The notes under the pieces were generated by a model, which had not been told where the DNA came from, ran no database searches, and saw only the letters and a list, made by a program, of their open reading frames with translations. Shown piece by piece: positions 52,814-64,000 of a DNA stretch of 64,000 nucleotides (the first letter of the stretch is position 1; every line of letters begins with the position of its first letter). Source of the stretch: Flaviflexus huanghaiensis (GTDB lineage Bacteria; Actinomycetota; Actinomycetes; Actinomycetales; Actinomycetaceae); assembly GCF_014118685.1 (NCBI RefSeq), contig NZ_JACFAK010000003.1:124001-188000 (forward strand), written 5' to 3'. The translations under genes were made by a program, and so were the position numbers.

Positions 52814-53335
52814 ATGGCAAGGCCGAATAAGAGCGAAGCAATCGCTGAACTTGTGGACCTGTTCCGCGAGTCGAGCGGCGCTCTTCTGACCGAGTACCGC
52901 GGTCTCACCGTTGAGCAGCTGAAGGATCTTCGCCGCGCAATGGGTGACAACGCCGAGTACAAGGTTGCGAAGAACACTCTTGCGAAGATTGCCGCGAAGG
53001 AAGCCGGCGTTGAAGGACTTGACGATGAACTCGTCGGCCCCACCGCTATCGCTTTCGTCAAGGGCGATGTTGCCACCGTGGCAAAGTCGCTCCGCGACTT
53101 CGCCAAGGGCAATGACAAGCTGATCATCAAGTCCGGTGTCCTCGAAGGGGCTCTCATGCCCGCCGAAGATGTCGCGAAGCTTGCGGATCTCGAGTCGCGC
53201 GAAGTTCTGCTCGCCAAGGCGGCGGGTGCCCTCAAGGCATCCCTGTTCAAGGCTGCTTACGTTCTCCAGGCGCCGGTCACCAAGACCGTGCGCACCGTCG
53301 ATGCCCTGCGCGAGAAGCAGGAAAACGCTGCCTGA
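52814..53335 (+). CDS. rplJ: 50S ribosomal protein L10
   Basis: A 173-residue L10, the base of the ribosomal stalk that binds L12 dimers. MARPNKSEAIAELVDLFRES, GALLTEYRGLTVEQLKDLR and YKVAKNTLAKIAA are typical. ATG at 52814 follows GGAAGGAGG; the earlier in-frame ATG-like start at 52799 was rejected. rplL follows 51 bp downstream. Confidence 0.97.
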   Translation: MARPNKSEAIAELVDLFRESSGALLTEYRGLTVEQLKDLRRAMGDNAEYKVAKNTLAKIAAKEAGVEGLDDELVGPTAIAFVKGDVATVAKSLRDFAKGNDKLIIKSGVLEGALMPAEDVAKLADLESREVLLAKAAGALKASLFKAAYVLQAPVTKTVRTVDALREKQENAA

Positions 53336-53386
53336 GGGCGGCACTAGTAAATTCTGCTCGCGTAGCAGTAAGGAAGGATGCCAACC

Positions 53387-53776
53387 ATGGCTAAGCTCAC
53401 CCCCGAAGAGCTCATCGAAGCTTTCAAGGAGCTCACCCTCGTCGAGCTCAACGACTTCGTCAAGAAGTTTGAAGAGGAATTCGAAGTCACCGCTGCCGCT
53501 CCGGTTGCCGCTGTTGCAGCTGCTGGCGCCCCCGCCGCCGGTGAGGCCGCCGCTGAGGAGGAGAAGTCGGAGTTCGACGTCGTCCTCGCCGCGATCGGTG
53601 ACAAGAAGGTCCAGGTCATCAAGGAGGTCCGCGCCCTCACGTCGCTCGGACTGAAGGAAGCCAAGGACCTCGTCGACTCCGCTCCCAAGGCTGTCCTTGA
53701 GGGTGTCGACAAGGAGACCGCCGACAAGGCCAAGGAGGCCCTCGAGGGCGCCGGCGCCACCGTCGAGCTCAAGTAA
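53387..53776 (+). CDS. rplL: 50S ribosomal protein L7/L12
   Basis: A 129-residue L12: N-terminal dimerisation domain ([20 protein letters not shown]), an Ala-rich hinge and the C-terminal factor-binding domain ([28 protein letters not shown]). ATG at 53387 was chosen because AAGGAAGG then has normal spacing; ATG 53378 overlaps it. Followed by a strong terminator. Confidence 0.97.
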   Translation: MAKLTPEELIEAFKELTLVELNDFVKKFEEEFEVTAAAPVAAVAAAGAPAAGEAAAEEEKSEFDVVLAAIGDKKVQVIKEVRALTSLGLKEAKDLVDSAPKAVLEGVDKETADKAKEALEGAGATVELK

Positions 53777-53797
53777 CAGCTCTAACGAGCTGATTGA

Positions 53798-53838
53798 GGG
53801 GATGGATTCCGGGTTTTCCGGAGTCCATCCCCTTTTTT
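53798..53838 (+). terminator. Intrinsic terminator after rplL
   Basis: A 15-bp stem from 53798 (GGGGATGGATTCCGG) to 53832 with one G-T pair, followed by TTTTTT at 53833-53838; begins 21 bp after the rplL stop. Confidence 0.92.
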
Positions 53839-54336
53839 GTGCTCTGCAAGTCAGTCCGTACCGATCGGGATGCCGATGGATTCGACTCGGCACTGCGGCA
53901 CTGTTCTCTCATCCACCTTCGGGGTGTCCACCCCCGCCCGCTCAATTGAGCCCAGCAGATCGGGGCAAAACTGTTGGGCCCCACAGGCAGGGACGTATGC
54001 TCATTGGTCACGCGCTTGGTCGCCATGTGGATCGGGGCGTGACCCGCTCGAGGGATGCGTGCCACCACAGCTCCGTAGCCGTTTTTCGAGACACTCGGCG
54101 CCTCTGTGTCCGTGCTGACGAAACTTCACGCGGCTCGGATTACGTGCACGACGAAAGTCGGCACGGTGACCTTAGGCGAGGTTGCGCTCTTTGCGGCTAG
54201 TCGAGATACCGCGGAATCCTGACGACTCAATCGTGAAGTCAGTTGTCCGGTGACTCGGTTGACGGACTCACGCTTCGTCGTCCTTGCCTTGCGCCGCGGC
54301 CGTCGCCCGCGGGCTCAGACCTGTATCTGGGGATGA
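53839..54336. other. Gene-free region between rplL terminator and response regulator
   Basis: About 500 bp between two convergent genes. Short open frames exist on both strands, but none has a plausible start with RBS or recognisable protein features. The composition looks a little less biased than the genes around it. I see no repeat, tRNA or phage/IS remnant. Confidence 0.6.
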
Positions 54337-54825
54337 TCAGGACAGGTCACCGCGGTCACGAATGATCATCATGGCCCGCACCCGGTCGAGGATTGACATA
54401 TACGGGAGGGGATCGATGCCTGTGTCCTCGACATAGTCCGTCATGCAGTGGGATACGACCTCTCGCAGCTCCTCGGCGGTCCACGGCTTGGCGAGATAGT
54501 AGTCGAGATGAGCGTCGTTGACCGCCTTGATCGTGTCCGCGAGGTCGGCTTGGCCGGTAACAAGGACTTTTCGGGTGCGGACTGTCCTCTCGTCGCCCAT
54601 CATCTCGATAAGGAACTCGACGCCGGTCGTCCCTGGCATGCGGTGGTCGCAGAGGGCGACGGCGAGCTCATCGCCATCACGGTCGATGTCATCGATAACG
54701 CCCCAGGCGTCCTCGACATCCTCGGCGACCTCGATGCGGATGACACCAGTCAGGTCGATGAGGTCGCGTTCGAGCGCGTCGCGAACTTCCGGCTCGTCGT
54801 CGAGGATAAGTAGTGCGAGTGTCAT
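54337..54825 (-). CDS. Receiver-only response regulator
   Basis: A 162-residue protein with a receiver domain: acidic residues DDE at 9-11, phospho-acceptor Asp60 in LCDHRMPG, Thr90 in VLVTGQADL and Lys113 in YLAKPW. The TGxxDxxxxIxAVN..KPW style is usual in receivers attached to HD-GYP or cyclase outputs. Only about 40 residues follow, with no DNA-binding or enzymatic domain. It overlaps the kinase gene by 4 bp, so the kinase is its likely phospho-donor. Output may be direct protein binding, possibly to the transporter or kinase. Confidence 0.88.
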   Translation of the reverse strand: MTLALLILDDEPEVRDALERDLIDLTGVIRIEVAEDVEDAWGVIDDIDRDGDELAVALCDHRMPGTTGVEFLIEMMGDERTVRTRKVLVTGQADLADTIKAVNDAHLDYYLAKPWTAEELREVVSHCMTDYVEDTGIDPLPYMSILDRVRAMMIIRDRGDLS

Positions 54826-56705
54826 GGTCCCTCCAGAGGTAAATCGACCGTGGCGACAGTGCCGCCCGGATGAGAATCGAGAGTAATCGTGCCGCCGTGT
54901 CGTTCGACGATTGATCTGCTGATCGTCAGGCCGAGCCCCATGCCGTACTGAACGCGCCCGGCTTTCGTTGTGAATCGCGGTTCGAAGATATGTTCCAGAG
55001 TAGCGGGGTCGATGCCGGGGCCGTTGTCCGTGACCCGGACTCTCACCCAGCCTGGCCGCGGCGAGCTCGTCGTGACCGTGAGGAGGGGATTGTCGGCATC
55101 CGCGAGCGCATCGGCCGCGTTAACGATGAGATTGGTCCACACCTGTGACAGCTGGGCGGGGTGGCAGAAAATGGGCGGAAGGTCCGCATACTCCCGCTCC
55201 ACGTCGATCCCGCGAAGCCTGTGGGAGAGGAGCCTGATCGTATCCTCGATTGTCTCTCGAACCTTGATTTCGGTCAGAGAATCACCATCGGGGCGCGCGT
55301 ACGAGCGCAACGAATCGACGAGAGAATTGATCCTTGTCGACGCTGACCTAAGGTTGCGCAGTCCTGTGCCGATCGACGACGCACGCTCGACCTCTTCGAT
55401 GAGTTGGGAGCGGCGGCCGGCTGGCATCCTCGTCGGCATGACGCTCTCCAACATTGCCGCGGTTACTCCGGCGAGGCTGAGCCGCTGTGCGAGTAGAGCA
55501 TCGCCTGTTAGATCGGTCAATTGCCGACGCTCCTCGCGTACCTCTCTCGTCGAGAGAGGCGTGGAGTGAAGGGACGCGTGAAGCGCAGTACTGGCCGCTT
55601 GAAGGTCCTCGGACTCTCCCCTCTCGACAGCGAGTGTGACGTCCTCGACGAGGTGATCGACGCTTCTCATAATCGCCGCGATCGGGTTGTTCAACTCGTG
55701 AGCGACGCCCGAAGCCAACTCACCAAGCGTCGCAAACCGCGCCTGGCCCATGAGCTCGGCGCGAGCGTCTTCGAGGTGTTTGTAGGTCTCTTGCAGCTCC
55801 TCCTGTTCGCGTCTGAGCTGAGCCATGAGCTCGACCTTCTCGACCTGGATGTCTTCTGCTCGGCGAAGCCGCCTGTCAAGGGAGCGGATGAGGAGGACGG
55901 CGATAAGGAGCGCCGTTTCCGGCCGGGTTCTGATGACCCTGTTGAGCTGTTCGAACGTGAGTCTGACCCCGGTAACCTCGGTTGTCGTTCTCGACGTGAA
56001 GAACGCCTCGCGCCGATCGGTGAGGGAGAGCAGTCCGATGATTCGGCCTGTGCTGGCGTGGTGCATGAGGAGGTTGCCGTCGTGAGATTCCCGTTCGAGC
56101 GCAACTTCGCCCGCCAAGCTGAGCATGGCCTCCTCGACGGCTGTGCCCTCGATGGTGAGCCGGACCCCGGGAGGGACGGTCACTCGCGGCTGATAGCCAA
56201 GGCAATCGTCGATGCCGGCGACGATCTGCGCCATGACCTCATCGTCCGACAGGGGAGTGGAGAAAATGAACGTCTCTTTCGTCGGCGCATGGCGGACGGT
56301 GTCGAGGCTGCTACTCTCCGCGAAGCGTCGCACCTGATCGGCCATGTCCTGGAGAAAGAGCTCAGAGTCGAGGTTGTCTGTATGAACGATGAGGTCGAGC
56401 TTCCCTCGGTCGGCGAGTCGTGCAACACCATCGACGCTCGGTGAGCTTGACAGAAGGACGACACGGACGGTCGGAAAGCGATCGACAATGGGGACGAGCA
56501 CCGCGTCTGGATTGCCCTCTGAGGACGGAAAACTTGCGCACACGTAGACAAGGAGATCATCGGGGGCAAGCCCGTCGAGCCACTCCTCGGCGGCGGCTGC
56601 GGTCGGCAGATGGACGACAGTGCACCTGCAGGGGTGGGAGAGGAGCCGGGACACCGCACGATGGGCGTTCTGGCTGCTCCCAATGATGAGACCCCACGAC
56701 GTCAT
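54822..56705 (-). CDS. Soluble histidine kinase with pseudo-receiver and cyclic-nucleotide-binding-like domains
   Basis: A 627-residue kinase without membrane spans. Residues ~1-130 resemble a receiver fold (LLVYVCASFP where the Asp would be; VRVVLLSSSP; LDLIVHTDNL) but lack the phospho-acceptor. Residues ~175-282 resemble a cyclic-nucleotide-binding domain (VPPGVRLTIEGTAVEEAMLS, GRIIGLLSLTDRREAFF, then FEQLNRVIRTRPETALL), with no canonical GE...RxA phosphate cassette. A coiled coil (~283-320) leads to His336 in GVAHELNNPIAAIM and an ATPase domain with NLIVNAADALAD, DNGPGID and GMGLGLTIS. ATG at 56705 overlaps the transporter stop; frame further upstream is antisense to the transporter. Confidence 0.85.
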   Translation of the reverse strand: MTSWGLIIGSSQNAHRAVSRLLSHPCRCTVVHLPTAAAAEEWLDGLAPDDLLVYVCASFPSSEGNPDAVLVPIVDRFPTVRVVLLSSSPSVDGVARLADRGKLDLIVHTDNLDSELFLQDMADQVRRFAESSSLDTVRHAPTKETFIFSTPLSDDEVMAQIVAGIDDCLGYQPRVTVPPGVRLTIEGTAVEEAMLSLAGEVALERESHDGNLLMHHASTGRIIGLLSLTDRREAFFTSRTTTEVTGVRLTFEQLNRVIRTRPETALLIAVLLIRSLDRRLRRAEDIQVEKVELMAQLRREQEELQETYKHLEDARAELMGQARFATLGELASGVAHELNNPIAAIMRSVDHLVEDVTLAVERGESEDLQAASTALHASLHSTPLSTREVREERRQLTDLTGDALLAQRLSLAGVTAAMLESVMPTRMPAGRRSQLIEEVERASSIGTGLRNLRSASTRINSLVDSLRSYARPDGDSLTEIKVRETIEDTIRLLSHRLRGIDVEREYADLPPIFCHPAQLSQVWTNLIVNAADALADADNPLLTVTTSSPRPGWVRVRVTDNGPGIDPATLEHIFEPRFTTKAGRVQYGMGLGLTISRSIVERHGGTITLDSHPGGTVATVDLPLEGP

Positions 56706-58138
56706 ACGAGCCCCATGAGCTCCCATAGTGGCGGCATGGCGAAAATGAGGAGAAGAGTTGCTGCGAGGCCGACGATGACGCCGACGATCGCCATGTTCTT
56801 GACCGACACTTGGCCCGTCGAGTAGGCGATCGCATTCGGTGGTGTTGAGATCGGCAAGGACATGCCGAAGGATGTCGCAACCGCGACGACGACAGCGACG
56901 ACGATGACCCCGATACTGTCGAGCGAGACCGCGAGCGTCACCGCGAGGGGGACGAGGAGGTTGGCGGCCGCCGAGTGGGAAATGACATTGGCGAGGCCGA
57001 GACCGATCATTCCGAAAACAAAGAGAAGGAGGGTGGGGGAGAAGGTCTCCCATGGGATCGAGTCGACCATCCACACGTCGAGGCCGGTCGCTCCAACGCC
57101 GGTGCCGAGGGCGATGCCACCCGAGACGAGCCAGAGGACGGGCCAGTCGAGTTTTTTGACGTCCGCGCCTTCCATGACTCGCAGAGACAGCAGTGCGACA
57201 ACGGGGAAGAAGCCGACGGTATTCGACGAGACACCGTGGAACGGCTCTGTCATCCACAGGAAGATTGTGAGGCCCGTAATGACGTAAAACAGCTTCGCAT
57301 TGCGGGACGTTTCCCAGTTCTTTCCGAGCTCGACCTCGATCTTCCCCTCCTTCGGCAGGAAGAGTGCGCTGAGCAGGAACCACGACGCGAAGAGGACGAC
57401 AAGCACAAGCGGGAGCGCCATGATCATCCACTCGACGAAGGAGACGTGGATGCCGCGCTCCTCAAGAGCGCCGAGCGCGATCGCGTTCGGGGGAGTGCCG
57501 ACCGGCGTGCCGATGCCGCCAACATTCGCCGCGAGCGGGATCGACAGCGCGAGACCGGCCTTCGATTTGGCGTCCTTCAGGCTCGCGATGATCGGCATGA
57601 TGACTGCGAACATCGTCGCCGTCGTCGCCGTGTTCGACATGAACATCGACAGCAGAGCCGTGATGATCATGAGCCCGAGGATCGTGATCCTGATGGAACC
57701 GGCGAAGGGTTTGAGAAGGACGGCGGCGATGTTGCGATCGAGACGGTACTTCTCCGCGCCCTCGGCAATCATGAACCCGCCAAGGAACAGGATGATGACC
57801 GGGTTTGCTAGCGCGGCGAAATAATCGGAGGCTGGTAACGCGTCGACGGTCCCGCCAGGGTCGATGATGGCGCCGCTTGACACCATGAGGACCTGGAGGA
57901 AGATGACGAGGACCGCCGTTGCGACCAGGGGGATCGCTTCGGTGATCCAAAAGACGATCGCGAGGAAGAAGATGGCGAGCATTCGCTCGCCGGGTTCCTC
58001 AAGGCCGGGGATGTCGATAACGAGGGGGAACGTGAAGGCAATAAGTCCCGTGACCAGTCCAACGAGTTGGGTCCGGGAGAGGGAGCTTTCTTTCCTGCGC
58101 CGCGTTCGAGCCGGGGCTTCATTGACTGGCTTGCTCAT
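56702..58138 (-). CDS. SLC13/DASS-family anion transporter
   Basis: A 478-residue transporter with about eleven membrane segments. The first motif MSNTATTATM (Ser168-Asn169-Thr170) and the hairpin motifs TPVGTPPNAIALG and ISTPPNAIAYSTG (431-442) identify the divalent anion:Na+ symporter family, whose members take up dicarboxylates, citrate, sulfate or phosphate. The second half-motif reads SHSAAANLLVP (388-398) where SNT is usual. First gene of a three-gene operon with the kinase and regulator; it is divergent from rpoB across about 490 bp. Confidence 0.9.
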   Translation of the reverse strand: MSKPVNEAPARTRRRKESSLSRTQLVGLVTGLIAFTFPLVIDIPGLEEPGERMLAIFFLAIVFWITEAIPLVATAVLVIFLQVLMVSSGAIIDPGGTVDALPASDYFAALANPVIILFLGGFMIAEGAEKYRLDRNIAAVLLKPFAGSIRITILGLMIITALLSMFMSNTATTATMFAVIMPIIASLKDAKSKAGLALSIPLAANVGGIGTPVGTPPNAIALGALEERGIHVSFVEWMIMALPLVLVVLFASWFLLSALFLPKEGKIEVELGKNWETSRNAKLFYVITGLTIFLWMTEPFHGVSSNTVGFFPVVALLSLRVMEGADVKKLDWPVLWLVSGGIALGTGVGATGLDVWMVDSIPWETFSPTLLLFVFGMIGLGLANVISHSAAANLLVPLAVTLAVSLDSIGVIVVAVVVAVATSFGMSLPISTPPNAIAYSTGQVSVKNMAIVGVIVGLAATLLLIFAMPPLWELMGLV

Positions 58139-58632
58139 AATGACCCCATCGTAGATGTGGCCCTCGCGCCATCGTGGGACCTAGGACTGCGGACGGCGCT
58201 CGCGGATGGTGTTCCAAAGTGGCGCGATCACGCGCCAGAGGAGGAATAATCGGCTAGCGACAGGGGGCTGCGCGGGAGCAACGTGCGACCGACCGGTGTC
58301 CTATCTCAACTGCTTGTCTCTCGCGGCGGGGTACGCTGGAAAAAGCGGAGAATTCCGTGTACCTTCCAGATAGTGGCACGACGGCTCCGCCCACACGGAC
58401 AAGATCGAGCAGCACGCATTGGCATAACGAGAGCAGGCCCGGTATCCTGCTCACCCGTGACCCCTTGCACAGGCGCAGGGGCTGGACCGTCCTGCGTTGA
58501 CGGTGTACATTTATTATTTGCGCTCACTTGTGTGGGGTGACGTATATCTTCGGGAGATCCGAGCGAAAGCGACGCCGATCCAGCCCTGCACGCGTGAGTC
58601 ACGCCTTACCATCTCCAGGGAAGGGATCCCAC
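58139..58632. promoter_or_regulatory. Divergent region upstream of rpoB
   Basis: A 494-bp gene-free stretch that must carry the rpoB-rpoC promoter and leader and the promoter of the transporter operon. An AT-rich segment at 58503-58520 contrasts with the surroundings, and TTGCGC at 58518-58523 with GTATAT at 58542-58547 (18 bp spacing) is a possible promoter. No convincing gene or hairpin terminator was seen. Confidence 0.4.
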
Positions 58633-62082
<3,450 letters not shown>

Positions 62083-62092
62083 TCTCGGAGCA

Positions 62093-62121
62093 AGGGCTGG
62101 GCTGTGCGCCCACCCAGCCCT
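62093..62121 (+). other. Hairpin in the rpoB-rpoC intergenic region
   Basis: AGGGCTGGG at 62093-62101 and CCCAGCCCT at 62113-62121 form a perfect 9-bp stem ten bases after the rpoB stop. No T-run follows, so it is more likely an RNA processing or partial termination site than a full terminator. Confidence 0.5.
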
Positions 62122-62157
62122 CTCCGCGGCAGGGTGCAGAAGGAAGAAGTAGGAATC

Positions 62158-64000
62158 TTGCTCGACGTCAACCTTTTTGATGAACTCCATATTTCGCTTG
62201 CGACCGCACAGGACGTGCATTCGTGGTCGCACGGCGAGGTGAAGAAGCCTGAAACAATCAACTACCGCACGCTGAAGGCCGAGAAGGACGGCCTGTTCTG
62301 CGAGCGCATTTTCGGTCCCACGAGGGACTGGGAGTGTGCGTGCGGTAAGTACAAGCGTCCCCGCTACAAGGGAATCGAATGCGAGCGTTGCGGTGTGGAA
62401 GTCACCCGCGCGAAGGTCCGTCGCGAACGCATGGGCCACATTGAGCTCGCAGCGCCCGTCACCCATATCTGGTACTTCAAGGGTGTCCCCTCCCGTCTCG
62501 GGTACCTGCTCGACATCGCTCCGAAGGACCTCGAGAAGGTCATCTACTTTGCCGCCTACATGGTGACGGACGTCGATGAGGAGGGCCGCTCGGAGTCGAT
62601 GCCAGAGTTGCGCGGCGAAGTCGACCTGGAACTCAAGGAAATTGAGAACCAGATGAACGTCGACATCGAGAATGTTGCGCAGCGGATGGAGCAGGAACTT
62701 GAAGAGGCCGAAGCCTCCGACGCGACAGCCAAGGAGCGCAAGTCGATCCAGGAGGCGGGCGAGAAGGAGCAGGGTCAGCTCCGGAAGGCCGCCGAGGCGG
62801 AGCGTGATCACCTCGAAGAGGTGTGGGACCGCTTCATGAAGCTCAAGGTCGGCGACCTTGAGGGCGATGAGGACATTTACCGCGAAATGTACGGCCGTTG
62901 GGGCATGTACTTCGAGGCGTCCCGTGGCGCCGAGGCCATCCAGGCCCGCCTGCGTACCTTCGATCTCGAAGCTGAGGCTGAGATCCTCCAGGAGACGATC
63001 AAGACCGGCACGGCGCAGCGAAAGACTCGCGCGCTCAAGCGGCTCAAGGTCGTCAATGCGTTCCGCACGACCGGCACGAAGCCGGAGTCGATGGTCCTCG
63101 ACGTGCTCCCGGTCATTCCGCCGGACTTGCGTCCCATGGTCCAGCTCGACGGCGGCCGGTTCGCGACATCGGATCTCAACGATCTGTACCGTCGCGTCAT
63201 CAACCGCAACAACCGTCTCAAGCGCATGATCGACCTTGATGCGCCAGAGATCATGGTCAACAACGAGAAGCGGATGCTTCAGGAGGCCGTTGACGCACTG
63301 TTCGACAATGGCCGCCGCGGTCGCCCCGTCCAGGGCGCCGGCAACCGTCCGCTCAAGTCGCTGTCGGACATGCTCAAGGGCAAGCAGGGCCGGTTCCGCC
63401 AGAACCTTCTCGGTAAGCGTGTCGACTACTCGGGCCGTTCGGTCATCGTCGTTGGCCCCACACTCAAGCTTCACCAGTGTGGTTTGCCGAAGGCCATGGC
63501 GCTCGAGCTGTTCAAGCCGTTCGTGCAGAAGCGTCTCGTCGACCAGCAGGTCGCGAAGAACATCAAGGCTGCGAAGCGCCTCATTGAGCGTCAGCGCTCC
63601 GAGGTGTGGGACATCCTCGAAGAGGTCATCACCGACCACCCGGTTCTCCTCAACCGCGCACCGACGCTTCACCGTCTCGGCATCCAGGCATTCGAGCCGC
63701 AGCTTGTTGAGGGTAAGGCCATCCAGCTACACCCGCTCGTCTGTGCGGCCTTCAATGCGGACTTTGACGGTGACCAGATGGCGGTCCACCTGCCGCTGTC
63801 GGCAGAGGCGCAGGCTGAGGCCCGCATCCTCATGCTGTCGGCCAACAACATCCTCAAGCCGTCGGATGGCCGGCCGGTCACCATGCCTTCTCAGGACATG
63901 ATCATCGGACTGTTCCACCTGACGAGTGAGACCGAAGTGACGGGCGATGACCGCCGCAGGTTCTCTTCGGTCGGCGAAGCCATCATGGCGTTCGACAACG
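62158..64000 (+). CDS. rpoC: DNA-directed RNA polymerase subunit beta' (partial, 3' end outside window)
   Basis: About 614 N-terminal residues of beta' are present. The N-terminal zinc site is [37 protein letters not shown] and the Mg-binding NADFDGDQM (starting near residue 533) follow. A coiled, Glu-rich segment near residues 160-225 matches the actinobacterial clamp insertion. TTG at 62158 starts [12 protein letters not shown] with AGGAAGAAGTAGGAA upstream. The frame runs off the window end. Confidence 0.97.
   Translation, partial: MLDVNLFDELHISLATAQDVHSWSHGEVKKPETINYRTLKAEKDGLFCERIFGPTRDWECACGKYKRPRYKGIECERCGVEVTRAKVRRERMGHIELAAPVTHIWYFKGVPSRLGYLLDIAPKDLEKVIYFAAYMVTDVDEEGRSESMPELRGEVDLELKEIENQMNVDIENVAQRMEQELEEAEASDATAKERKSIQEAGEKEQGQLRKAAEAERDHLEEVWDRFMKLKVGDLEGDEDIYREMYGRWGMYFEASRGAEAIQARLRTFDLEAEAEILQETIKTGTAQRKTRALKRLKVVNAFRTTGTKPESMVLDVLPVIPPDLRPMVQLDGGRFATSDLNDLYRRVINRNNRLKRMIDLDAPEIMVNNEKRMLQEAVDALFDNGRRGRPVQGAGNRPLKSLSDMLKGKQGRFRQNLLGKRVDYSGRSVIVVGPTLKLHQCGLPKAMALELFKPFVQKRLVDQQVAKNIKAAKRLIERQRSEVWDILEEVITDHPVLLNRAPTLHRLGIQAFEPQLVEGKAIQLHPLVCAAFNADFDGDQMAVHLPLSAEAQAEARILMLSANNILKPSDGRPVTMPSQDMIIGLFHLTSETEVTGDDRRRFSSVGEAIMAFDN

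Noticed and set aside
53839-54336. Short open frames after the rplL terminator
   Set aside because: Arg/Ser/Pro-rich translations without RBS; most overlap the terminator or the rplL end.
56706-57431. N-terminal extension of the histidine kinase frame
   Set aside because: It lies antisense-like within the transporter gene in another frame and is Arg/Pro/His-rich; the kinase starts at 56705 with an ATGA overlap.

Overview
The window looks like chromosomal DNA from a high-GC Gram-positive bacterium, an actinobacterium. The evidence is a WhiB regulator, an MtrA-MtrB-LpqB signalling operon, a DUF3499 protein, a TIGR03089-type protein, many GTG/TTG starts, and the actinobacterial orders tRNA-Tyr/Thr/Met-rpmG and tRNA-Trp-secE-nusG-rplK-rplA. 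Composition and the lack of mycolate genes suggest an Actinomycetaceae-like organism, but the genus cannot be fixed from sequence reading alone. I saw no rRNA operon, insertion sequence, prophage or CRISPR array.

Region by region. 1-9.2 kb is a cell-surface polysaccharide locus: an epimerase end, a glycosyltransferase, a flippase-like membrane protein, two same-length DUF2142 paralogues around a rhamnosyltransferase-like enzyme, and dTDP-rhamnose genes (rfbC, rfbD, rfbA). 9.2-16.7 kb holds a TIGR03089 protein, an inositol-phosphatase family enzyme, whiB, a 962-residue membrane glycosyltransferase, and DUF5719, zincin-like, DUF3499 and Trm112-like genes. 16.7-28.9 kb is an envelope and stress block: RDD, SpoIIM-like, DUF58-MoxR-DUF4350-DUF4129, then mtrA-mtrB-lpqB-comF. 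28.9-36.9 kb has hpf, a ferredoxin-NADP reductase, a domain-swapped lipoate ligase, htpX, yajQ, three tRNAs, rpmG, a kinase-like gene, a cold-shock gene and an unknown membrane protein. 36.9-45.4 kb has a META lipoprotein, a SixA-like phosphatase, murB, adenosine deaminase, a second kinase-like protein, an OatA-like acyltransferase and an aminotransferase.

45.5-64 kb is the transcription/translation core (tRNA-Trp, secE, nusG, rplK, rplA, rplJ, rplL, rpoB, rpoC) interrupted by two accessory blocks. The first, between rplA and rplJ, has a DUF2142-like membrane protein and an oppositely oriented PadR-controlled ABC export operon with an inverted repeat at its promoter. The second, between rplL and rpoB, is a tightly overlapping operon of an SLC13/DASS anion transporter, a soluble histidine kinase whose N-terminus looks like a pseudo-receiver plus a degenerate cyclic-nucleotide-binding fold, and a receiver-only response regulator. 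This second block is the best candidate for an undescribed system: a transporter with its own phosphorelay but no visible DNA-binding output.

Most genes are packed with 1-8 bp overlaps, and two convergent pairs share their stop codons (CTAG and TTAA). Several perfect hairpins mark transcription ends, and a ribosomal L10 leader with an intrinsic terminator precedes rplJ.
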